Source: CAZYWA01 sp964650975 [NCBI: uncultured bacterium] (GTDB lineage Bacteria; JADJOY01). Taken from it: a DNA stretch of 20,731 nt. The stretch lies in the NCBI GenBank assembly GCA_964650975.1, contig CAZYWA010000080.1, positions 1 to 20,731 of the forward strand. The letters are read 5' to 3'. Shown piece after piece: positions 7,653 through 14,259 of this stretch (position 1 is the stretch's first letter; the number at the start of each line of letters is the position of its first letter). The translations under genes were made by a program, and so were the position numbers. The notes beneath the pieces are model-generated. The model ran no database searches, was not told where the DNA came from, and was given only the letters and a program-made list of their open reading frames with translations.

Positions 7653-9251
7653 TCAGCGACGCGCCGCCGCCGAGATCCGTCCGCCATCCGGGGAGTCCCA
7701 GACCCGCACGTTCTTGAAGATCACGTCCTTCATCTGACCGTACGCGGCGCCGCTCGAGTCGGAGCCGACGAACACGTAACGGAAGGTGACCGGGTGCGGA
7801 TGAGTCTGGGTGGTGAGCAGATGGCCGTCGACCAGCACCGACACGGCGCCCGCGGGAGTCCACTCGACCCGCACCGTGTGCGTGGCTTGCGGATCGATCG
7901 GACCGTTGGGCGGCGAGAGCCGGGTCTCGATCCGGTCGTCGAAGCCGTTGCCGCTCGAGATGAACTTGAAGAGGCCGTCGTAACCCGCGCCGCAGCGCAC
8001 GTTGAAGTAACCGGTGTGGTCCTGGCCGGCCGCGTCGATCGAGCCGTGAGAGGCCTGGTACATGTTCAGGATGTGGTCCTGGTCACCGTCGAACTCGGTG
8101 CTGGTGCTCGACGGATCCCAGTTGTCGAGATCCGCGGCGAAGGCGCCTTGCGAAAGCTCGGTGCCCACGTCCCACGCGATCTGCCCGGGCGATTTCCACC
8201 CACCGCCGGTGAACGATCCGCCGCTCTGCGCTCCCACGGTCGAGCCGTCCAGTGCATCGCAGAGCACCAGGTCCGGTGCCGCGACGCAGCCGCTGGTGGT
8301 GACGGCGTTCGCCGTCACCATCACGGTGTCCGGGGCGCTCGCGGCCCTGCCGTCGTTCACCGTGAGCGAGACGGCGTAGTCGCCAGGCAGGTCCGGCGAG
8401 AACGTGGGATGCGCGGTGTCGGCGCCCGTCAGGGCGGCGGTGCTTCCCGCGGGAGCGGATGCGAGCACCCACGCGTAGGTGAGCGGGTCGCCGTCGGCAT
8501 CGCTCGACTGGGTGCCGTCGAGCGTCACCGTGCTCCCCACCGTGGCGGTCTGATCGGGCCCGGCGTTCGCGACCGGCGGCACGTTCTGCGCGAAGGCCGT
8601 GATCACGACGTCGTTCGGGGTGCTGTCGCTCTGGCCGTCGTTCACCACCAGCTCGGCGGTGTAGTCACCGGTCAGGTCGGCCACGAAGGTCGGCTGTGCG
8701 GTGTCCGCGCCGGTGAGGGCGGCGCTGCTCCCGGCGGGGATCGAGGTCAAGGTCCATGCGAACGTGAGCGGCTGGCCGTTCGAATCGGTGCTGCCGCGGC
8801 CGTCGAGCGTCACGGTGCTGCCGATCTGCACGTTCTGGTCGTGGCCGGCGTTCGCGACCGGGGGAGTGAGGGTGCCGCTCGCCGTGATGCTCACGGTGCT
8901 GGGCGCGCTCGCGACGCTGCCGTCGTTCACCACCAGGTCCACGTCGTACTCGCCATCCAGATCGGGGGTGAACGTGGGCCGCACCGCGGTCGCGTCGGAG
9001 AGCTGCGCCGTGCTGCCTCGTGGAACCAAGCTGAAGGTCCAGGTGTAGGTGAGCGGATCGGAATCCGGATCCGAGCTCTGGCTGCCGTCGAGCGTCACCA
9101 CCGAGCCGGTCGCCACGCTCTGGTCGGGACCGGCGTTGGCGATCGGCGCGTGGTTGTCGGTGTTGCCCGACGCGAACGGGCTGCCGCCGGTGGCGCAGGC
9201 GGTGAGAAACACCGTGGCGAGCGCGAACCACCGAACACGAGGCGTATTCAT
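7653..9251 (-). CDS. Three-PKD-domain lipoprotein with C-terminal LamG/ConA-like lectin domain
   Basis: This 532-residue cell-surface lipoprotein starts at ATG 9251. The first 18 residues form a signal peptide ending in lipobox LTAC (C19). Three PKD/REJ-like beta-sandwich domains follow at about 34-125, 129-220 and 224-316. Each begins with a variant of PPVANAGPDQ, then VTLDGSQSSD and DPLTYxW, and ends near VVNDG. After a short linker (TSGCVAAPDL), residues 325-532 look like a concanavalin-A/LamG-type jelly roll, with FNVRCGAGYDG, HTVRVEWTPAGAVSVLVDG and FKNVRVWDS. This domain typically binds or hydrolyses glycans; no catalytic acid pair of GH16 type could be recognised, so binding is favoured. 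The protein probably displays a glycan-binding head on a PKD stalk. Next to it are the SUKH-like gene 23 bp downstream and, divergently, the orphan 3' gene end at 9384-9494. Confidence 0.88.
   Translation of the reverse strand: MNTPRVRWFALATVFLTACATGGSPFASGNTDNHAPIANAGPDQSVATGSVVTLDGSQSSDPDSDPLTYTWTFSLVPRGSTAQLSDATAVRPTFTPDLDGEYDVDLVVNDGSVASAPSTVSITASGTLTPPVANAGHDQNVQIGSTVTLDGRGSTDSNGQPLTFAWTLTSIPAGSSAALTGADTAQPTFVADLTGDYTAELVVNDGQSDSTPNDVVITAFAQNVPPVANAGPDQTATVGSTVTLDGTQSSDADGDPLTYAWVLASAPAGSTAALTGADTAHPTFSPDLPGDYAVSLTVNDGRAASAPDTVMVTANAVTTSGCVAAPDLVLCDALDGSTVGAQSGGSFTGGGWKSPGQIAWDVGTELSQGAFAADLDNWDPSSTSTEFDGDQDHILNMYQASHGSIDAAGQDHTGYFNVRCGAGYDGLFKFISSGNGFDDRIETRLSPPNGPIDPQATHTVRVEWTPAGAVSVLVDGHLLTTQTHPHPVTFRYVFVGSDSSGAAYGQMKDVIFKNVRVWDSPDGGRISAAARR
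8304..9152 (-). repeat. Three tandem PKD-domain coding repeats
   Basis: These are three consecutive direct repeats of about 280 bp within the lipoprotein gene, encoding PKD domains at 9152-8877, 8867-8592 and 8582-8304. The second and third share the most protein sequence (the AGSTAALTGADTA and SSAALTGADTA segments), suggesting a later duplication than the first. Confidence 0.8.
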
Positions 9252-9329
9252 GAGACTCGCTCCAGTCACGAGCTTGCGCGGGAAGATGACACACATCGAT
9301 GGAGACAGGGTAGCGGATCGGGGCGTGCG

Positions 9330-9358
9330 CACGATGGATCGTGTTTCCGGTGGGAAAC
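9330..9358. promoter_or_regulatory. Two adjacent dyads between the PKD lipoprotein start and the orphan gene end
   Basis: CACGAT (9330-9335) faces ATCGTG (9338-9343) across two bases, and GTTTCC (9343-9348) faces GGAAAC (9353-9358) across the loop GGTG. They share base 9343. The position, 79-107 bp upstream of ATG 9251 on the opposite strand, suits an operator or leader hairpin. No -10/-35 pair is convincing. The function is unproven. Confidence 0.35.
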
Positions 9359-9383
9359 GTGCCGAGCTACGCGCGCGAGGGTA

Positions 9384-9494
9384 TGCGAGCCCAAGAACGG
9401 CTGGTGCGGCGGCGCCGACCTCGATCGGAGCGGCGCCGTCGACGAACGGGACCGAGGATTCATGGACGCCGCCCAGGGTTGCGTGATCCACTGA
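9384..9494 (+). pseudogene. Orphan 3' gene end: dockerin-like EF-hand tail, paralogue of the next gene's end
   Basis: Thirty-six codons and a stop (TGA 9492-9494) read CEPKNGWCGGADLDRS, then GAVDERDRGFMDAAQGCVIH. They align without gaps to the last 36 residues of the lipoprotein ending at 11711, with 27 of 36 identical residues. A 31-bp stretch (9388-9418) is identical at DNA level to 11605-11635. The frame is open further upstream, but its translation (WETCRATRARV) has no similarity to the intact gene and no signal peptide or plausible start. The most likely reading is the surviving end of a truncated paralogue whose 5' part was replaced or deleted; the PKD lipoprotein gene now begins nearby on the other strand. 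A short expressed peptide cannot be excluded. Confidence 0.7.
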
Positions 9495-9503
9495 CGCCCG
9501 ATC

Positions 9504-11711
9504 GTGAACGCCCGTCGCTCGCTCCCCCGGCCAGGACGCGCACGCGCGCTGCACGCCGTCGTGCTCGGTGCCGTCGTGGGAATCGCGGCCGCGCCAGGCA
9601 CCGGCTGCTCGGGAGGAGGCCCCGCGGGAACGCCCGCGCGGCCAGCCGAGCAATCCGCGTTCACGCCGTGGGTGAATCCCAGCGCCAAGGCCGACGCGTT
9701 CCGGCTCTTCTACGCCGAGCGGCTCGCGCGGGTGGCGCTCGCCCACAACCGCTTCCTGCTGGTCGACGACGTGGTCCCGGCGATGACCCTCGGCCACGCC
9801 TACCTCAACAAGCAAGGCGAGAGCTGGGAGGACGTGCTCCATCCCGAGGACAACAACGATATCGGCGCCGCCGCGTTCCAGGGTTACCAGGCGTACCGGC
9901 TGACGCGTACGCGCGATCTTTCGCTCTCCGTGCTGCGGATGATGGAAGGCCTCTACGTCGCCGAAGCGATCGCTGGCATTCCCGGGCTCACCTCACGGGA
10001 GTGGCAACCGGGCTTCACGCTCACGATCGACGGTCCCGCGCACACGGTGACGCGCACCCACGACGGCGCCGCGGTCGAGCCGGCCGAGGCCTACGATCCG
10101 GCGCTCGAGCGCGAGATCGTCGACACGTTCTTCTCCGACGCGCGCTACGTCTATCGCGCCGACCCGTCCGACTACTACTTCACCGTCGAGCCGCTGCTCT
10201 CGACCGGCGATTTCGCGCTCACCTTCGTGTTCGCCGAGCTGCCCAAATACCTGCGCGTCTCGGACTGCTGCTCGTCGTTCATGGTGAGCCAGGAGGGCCC
10301 GTTTCGCGGCTATTTCTGGGGCAATCACAACTCCCGCGACAACTTCCCCGACTACGCCTTCGGCTACTTCGCGGCGCGCCAGTGCATGGACGACCCGGAC
10401 GCCGACCAGGACCTGCGCGCGTCGTGCGCCAAGGCGTGGGCGTCGGGACAGCGGATCGGCGATTCGGTGCTCCATTACGGCTACAACCTGATGACGGTGA
10501 GCGAGTTCAAGGCCTACGACGAGAGCCAGCTCATCGTGGGCGGCGCGCGCCGCCCCGACGGCACGTACGAGGGCATCGACGGGCTCGGCTCGATGAACTC
10601 GTGCCAGATGTCCTACATGGCGAAGGCGCTCTCTTCGCAGGGGCTCACCTCGCCCACCGACACCGTCGAGGCGCCCGAGTCCTACGAGGTGCTCGCCGTC
10701 CAGGACTTGTTCATCTCGATCGGGCTTCCGCCGCCCAAGCTCACCAAGCACTGCACCTCGATCGACGATGCCTACATCGGCCTCTCGTGGGGCGATCTGC
10801 TCGATCTGAAGATCGGGAACGGTGATCTGTGGGATCTCTTCGGCCACCTGCTCGACACCCAGGGCGCCTCGACCGCGGATCTGCTGCAGAACTTGAGCGA
10901 TGCCTTCGATCAGCCCGAGAAGAGCGCCGCGGCGCTGGTCTACTACGCGCGCGTCACCGGCAACGCGGAGCTGCGCGAGGCGGCGAAGGCGACGACCTAC
11001 CACATCGTCGAGGCGCACCGCCGAACCGCGAAGCTGTTACTCGATTACGAGCAGGGTGAAGGGGCCGATCCGAACCTGGCTGCGTACGCGAGCGACCAGA
11101 TCTACAAGGCCTCGGTCATCGCGCACATCGCGGGCGTCGGGAACGCCGACTTCGATCTCCAGGGTTTCGCCACCGGTCTCGACCAGATGAGACGCTACGA
11201 ACAGACGCTCGAGCGCGACGACACGCCGGCCGCGGACCTGGTCGACGACGCCACGCTCGCCGCGGAAGTGCAGGGCGCATTCGCGGGTGCCAAAGTCGAG
11301 GATCAGCAGCGTTATCTCGACCGCTTCTCCGCCGGGCCGCCGGTGCGACGCGCCGGTGACGGCTACGAGGCCGTCGGTCTCGACGGCGCCTTCCACGCCA
11401 TCCCGAACACCCGCTACGACTGGTTCGGCGCCGTGGAATTGTGGCGCGAGATCCCGATGTGCACGTTCGAGCCGACGGTGCTCGATTGCTCGTGGGCGCT
11501 CGCCGGCTGCGCCCGCGCCGACCTCGACGCGAGCGGCGCGGTCGACGACGCCGACAGCTCCGCGTTCGATGGCGCGCGTGCCCAGTTCGCCGGCCTCTCG
11601 TGCAAGCCCAAGAACGGCTGGTGCGGCGGCGCCGATCTCGACCGGAGCGGCGCGGTCGACGACGACGACGCCGCGTTCATGACCGCGGCGCAGGGTTGCC
11701 GGGTGCGGTGA
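9504..11711 (+). CDS. Large lipoprotein of unknown function with C-terminal dockerin-like EF-hand pair
   Basis: This 735-residue protein starts at GTG 9504, nine bases after the orphan gene end. Residues 1-35 form a signal peptide (RALHAVVLGAVVGIAAAPG) ending in GTGC, a tentative lipobox; a Gly-rich linker (SGGGPAG) follows. I do not recognise residues 60-650. They look mostly alpha-helical with aromatic-rich segments (YYFTVEPLL, GYFWGNHNSRDNFPDYAFGYFA, YDWFGAVELW) and several cysteine pairs, which fits an extracellular folded domain. The C-terminus carries two EF-hand-like calcium loops, DLDASGAVDDAD and DLDRSGAVDDDD, each in a C...GC-framed unit as in dockerin-type or Ca-stalk modules. A near-identical copy of the second lies at 9384-9494. 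The final 35 bp overlap the convergent NFACT-R gene. The gene is clearly real, the function unknown; a helical-barrel glycosidase or polysaccharide lyase is a possibility but not supported by motifs. Confidence 0.85.
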   Translation: MNARRSLPRPGRARALHAVVLGAVVGIAAAPGTGCSGGGPAGTPARPAEQSAFTPWVNPSAKADAFRLFYAERLARVALAHNRFLLVDDVVPAMTLGHAYLNKQGESWEDVLHPEDNNDIGAAAFQGYQAYRLTRTRDLSLSVLRMMEGLYVAEAIAGIPGLTSREWQPGFTLTIDGPAHTVTRTHDGAAVEPAEAYDPALEREIVDTFFSDARYVYRADPSDYYFTVEPLLSTGDFALTFVFAELPKYLRVSDCCSSFMVSQEGPFRGYFWGNHNSRDNFPDYAFGYFAARQCMDDPDADQDLRASCAKAWASGQRIGDSVLHYGYNLMTVSEFKAYDESQLIVGGARRPDGTYEGIDGLGSMNSCQMSYMAKALSSQGLTSPTDTVEAPESYEVLAVQDLFISIGLPPPKLTKHCTSIDDAYIGLSWGDLLDLKIGNGDLWDLFGHLLDTQGASTADLLQNLSDAFDQPEKSAAALVYYARVTGNAELREAAKATTYHIVEAHRRTAKLLLDYEQGEGADPNLAAYASDQIYKASVIAHIAGVGNADFDLQGFATGLDQMRRYEQTLERDDTPAADLVDDATLAAEVQGAFAGAKVEDQQRYLDRFSAGPPVRRAGDGYEAVGLDGAFHAIPNTRYDWFGAVELWREIPMCTFEPTVLDCSWALAGCARADLDASGAVDDADSSAFDGARAQFAGLSCKPKNGWCGGADLDRSGAVDDDDAAFMTAAQGCRVR

Positions 11712-12123
11712 TCTCGTCGCCGGGAGCGGGACGCACCTTGAGCACGATCTCTTTCCGGATCTGAACCGTCCCGACCGGTGAGCCGCTCGGCTTGGTGACG
11801 AAGCGAGCTCGCGTCCCCGACACCGCGACCACGCCGCCGGCGCGCGCCTTGCTGTGATACGCGGCGACGGCCGCGGCGCGCTCGATCGTCTCGCGATCGG
11901 GGTCCTCGCCCGGCGGCACCTGGAGCACCACGTGGCTTCCCGGCATGCCGCGCACGTGGAACCACCAATCGTCGGGCCGCGCGATCTTGAGGCTCAAGCG
12001 TTCGTTGTCGGCGTCGCTGCGACCGGCGAGCACCCGCCAGCCGCCCGGCAGCTGGTACTCGAACGCCTTGAGCGGCGGCGGTCCGTGCGGCCGCTTGGGA
12101 GCGTCGGGCGGTTTGGCGCTCAC
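11677..12123 (-). CDS. Stand-alone NFACT-R (DUF814) domain protein
   Basis: This 148-residue cytoplasmic protein consists of a single NFACT-R domain, the C-terminal, RNA-binding-like domain of the NFACT/RqcH/Tae2/NEMF family. The hallmark is RPDDWWFHVRGMPGSHVVLQ (49-68), preceded by a GWRVLAGRSDADNERLSL strand pair and followed by a helix with AAAVAAYHSKARAG (83-96). Full RqcH proteins have about 550 residues with NFACT-N, HhH and coiled-coil parts, all absent here. Stand-alone forms are known, their role is not. The start is GTG 12123, chosen because its GTGA overlaps the TGA of the hydrolase gene by four bases, a classic translational-coupling arrangement. The first 18 residues are proline-rich (PPDAPKRPHGPPP). 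The 3' end overlaps the convergent lipoprotein gene by 35 bp. NFACT-R proteins are thought to act on ribosomes or nucleic acids, so a partner in a secreted-hydrolase operon is unexpected. Confidence 0.85.
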   Translation of the reverse strand: MSAKPPDAPKRPHGPPPLKAFEYQLPGGWRVLAGRSDADNERLSLKIARPDDWWFHVRGMPGSHVVLQVPPGEDPDRETIERAAAVAAYHSKARAGGVVAVSGTRARFVTKPSGSPVGTVQIRKEIVLKVRPAPGDEITAPGNPAPRS

Positions 12124-14090
12124 GGCGTCGAGACCGGGTACACGCAAGCACCGCCGCAGGTGTTCTCGACCTGACCGTCGGGGCGCAGGAAGCGCCGCAT
12201 CTGCTCGATCGCGGCGGGGAGGCGGCGCACGGCTTCGTGCGCCTGGTTGTCGTCGGGCCGGACGTCGCTCGCGGGCGGCAGCGGTGTCGGCTTCACGTCC
12301 CACTGGGTGTAGACGAGACCCGAGAGCGGTCCGTTCGCCTCGGTGATGCCGAACACCGGCTCGACGAGCGGCGCCAGCCCGGGAATGCCGAGCGTGCGCA
12401 TCTCGACGCGCGTGGCCACGTTGGGCACCTGCGCGTCGCCGAGCGATTCCTGGAACACCGCTTGCTTCGGACCCGGCACGCCGGGAAACGGATCGGCGAG
12501 GTGAGGCGCGAACTCGATCGGATCCGTCTGATCCCACAGCGATTGCGAGAGCGCCACCAGCAACTGCTGGTCGAGCTTGTCGGGATAGAAGGCGTCGAGC
12601 ACGAAGAGCGCCAGCGAGAAGTGCGACGAGCGCCACATCATCAGGTTCCAGTCGGCGCCCGGCACGTTGAGGATGCCGCGCTCGATGTCGGGTGAGAGCG
12701 CCAGGTACGTCGCTCCTTGAATGCCGCCGTTCGAGGCGCCGTAGTAGTAGGCATGGGTGGTGTCGTACGAGCGCCGGCCGCCGACTGAAAACGCCGGATC
12801 GTCGGCCAGCGCGTTGAGTGCCAAGCGGGTGAGCACCTGAAAGTTCGCGTGGGCTTGCATCAGGCGCTCGGTGAGCAGCCCGAACCTGTTCACGTCCGGA
12901 AGCACCTGGATGCCGATCAAGAGCTCGTCGCGGGTGGTGACGCCGGGCCAGTCGGTGCCGATGCCGACCATGCACAGATCCTCGAGCAGGTAGCGGTCGG
13001 CCATGAGCTCGGACTCGGCGGTGTCGAAGAGACCGTGCCCGACGATGAGCAACGGCACCGGCTCGGACGCCGCCGCCGCGCAGCGCGGGATGATCGCGGT
13101 GAACGGCCAGTTGGCGGGATCTCCCATGATCGGGATCTCGTCGGGGCCGAGATGGAGCAGCGACGGATCGGGACCGGTCTCGAACGACGGCGACTGGAAC
13201 GTGCCGTTCACGATCCGGAACGCGTCGGCGTCGGCCGTGGGGTCGGGGTCGACCGCCGAGCCGACGTGGTACCCGAGCCCGCGCGGGGCCGCCGCGAGCA
13301 CGTCGTCGCGCATGTGCAGCAAGCGGCGCGTCGACTGCGCTTCGCTCGCGGTGTCGAAATCCCAGGCGAGCGCCAGCGAGGAGCGTTCGATGCCGAGCTT
13401 CGCGAACACCGTGGCGTCGGCGTCCAGCCGATCGGCGATCTCGGCGAGCGCTGAGCTACGTGGGAGGCGTCCCGCGGCCCAGGCGGCGAAGTCGCCTCCG
13501 GCTGCGAGCGGCGCACCGGAGCGATCGTGTAGCGTGTTGCGGATCGCGACGGCGTAACGGTGATTCGGCGCGAGCCGAGCCAGCGGATGGACGAGCAGCG
13601 CTTGACGCTGGTCGCCGGTGGCGTTGGCGTCGACCTCGGAAAAGAACGGCACCCGCGCCTCGGCCGCGAGGTCGACGACGGCGATCGGGTTCGTGGGATC
13701 GAGCGAGTCGGCGCCGCGGTCGGCCGGCGTCAGCCCGCCCGGGTCCACGCCCTCAGGAAACCACGCCACCATCTCGGTCGAGGGCGAGTACCCGTCCATC
13801 GTGCCGAACGCCGCCTGCTCGACCCCCACGCCCTTCGAGTTCCTGGGCAACGTGCCGCTCGGGAACGTCACGTGAATCCCGGTGGCGGTGGTCGAGTCCG
13901 CCTCCTCGAACCAGGCGTTGGGGAAGGGCGTCACGCACTGATTCGCGGCGAGCGGGCTGCAACCATGGACGGTGTGCGGCGCCGTTTGTCCACCGGAGTT
14001 TCCGGCGCAGCCGAGGCCCGCGAGCAGAGCCGCACCGAGGGTGGCAGCAAGTCCCGTTGCGAGCGCTTTCTCGTGATTCGGGCCGATCAC
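12120..14090 (-). CDS. Secreted alpha/beta-hydrolase lipoprotein (serine esterase/lipase-like)
   Basis: This 656-residue protein has an N-terminal signal segment (ALATGLAATLGAALLAGLGC); C28 is probably lipidated although the lipobox is atypical. It is likely a serine hydrolase acting outside the membrane. The nucleophile elbow is GASNGG (S453), the expected acid is D552 in GDAQVPN and the histidine is H618 in DNQAHEA. GHGLF about 70 residues before the elbow is the oxyanion-hole loop. The N-terminal half contains HPLARLAPNHRYAVAIRNTL, similar to the N-terminal domain of bacterial extracellular lipases; substrate preference is unknown. The start is GTG 14090, supported by AAAGGTG (14095-14101 on the complementary strand) with a 4-base spacer. 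A short proline-rich stretch near the C-terminus (KPTPLPPASD) is a linker. The TGA overlaps the GTG start of the NFACT-R gene, so the two are translationally coupled. It is divergent from the radical SAM gene. Confidence 0.85.
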   Translation of the reverse strand: MIGPNHEKALATGLAATLGAALLAGLGCAGNSGGQTAPHTVHGCSPLAANQCVTPFPNAWFEEADSTTATGIHVTFPSGTLPRNSKGVGVEQAAFGTMDGYSPSTEMVAWFPEGVDPGGLTPADRGADSLDPTNPIAVVDLAAEARVPFFSEVDANATGDQRQALLVHPLARLAPNHRYAVAIRNTLHDRSGAPLAAGGDFAAWAAGRLPRSSALAEIADRLDADATVFAKLGIERSSLALAWDFDTASEAQSTRRLLHMRDDVLAAAPRGLGYHVGSAVDPDPTADADAFRIVNGTFQSPSFETGPDPSLLHLGPDEIPIMGDPANWPFTAIIPRCAAAASEPVPLLIVGHGLFDTAESELMADRYLLEDLCMVGIGTDWPGVTTRDELLIGIQVLPDVNRFGLLTERLMQAHANFQVLTRLALNALADDPAFSVGGRRSYDTTHAYYYGASNGGIQGATYLALSPDIERGILNVPGADWNLMMWRSSHFSLALFVLDAFYPDKLDQQLLVALSQSLWDQTDPIEFAPHLADPFPGVPGPKQAVFQESLGDAQVPNVATRVEMRTLGIPGLAPLVEPVFGITEANGPLSGLVYTQWDVKPTPLPPASDVRPDDNQAHEAVRRLPAAIEQMRRFLRPDGQVENTCGGACVYPVSTP

Positions 14091-14180
14091 GCAACACCTT
14101 TACCACACCCCGCCACGGCGGCTCCCGGTGCGCCGGCTGTCAGCGCACCATCAGCGAAACGACATCTCTGAGTCAGTCCG

Positions 14181-14210
14181 CTTGCTTCGAAGCAAGTAAC
14201 CTGTAGGTTA
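14181..14210 (+). promoter_or_regulatory. Tandem palindromes and possible promoter upstream of the radical SAM gene
   Basis: CTTGCTTCGAAGCAAG (14181-14196) is a perfect 16-bp palindrome. It is followed directly by TAACCT-gt-AGGTTA (14197-14210), an inverted repeat of 6-bp arms. The pair overlaps a plausible sigma70-type promoter: TTGCTT (14182-14187), a 16-base spacer, then TAGGTT (14204-14209). A regulator could bind either dyad and block or activate it. The position, 50-79 bp before ATG 14260, fits. Dyads are seen; promoter and binding are inferred. Confidence 0.5.
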
Positions 14211-14259
14211 GAAACCTGGCGCGCCCCAACGTTTGCGGGCGGTGTCCCACGAGGTATCG

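Noticed and set aside
8304-9152. A possible CRISPR or tandem repeat array
   Set aside because: The repeats are about 280 bp, in frame, and encode PKD domains; there are no short repeats with unique spacers anywhere in the window.
7632-9494. A plus-strand 620-residue open frame antisense to the PKD lipoprotein
   Set aside because: It is an artefact of GC-rich DNA: composition is Arg/Val/Gly/Ala-rich with no domain, and the opposite strand encodes clear PKD and lectin domains. Only its last 36 codons (9384-9494) carry meaning, as the orphan gene tail.
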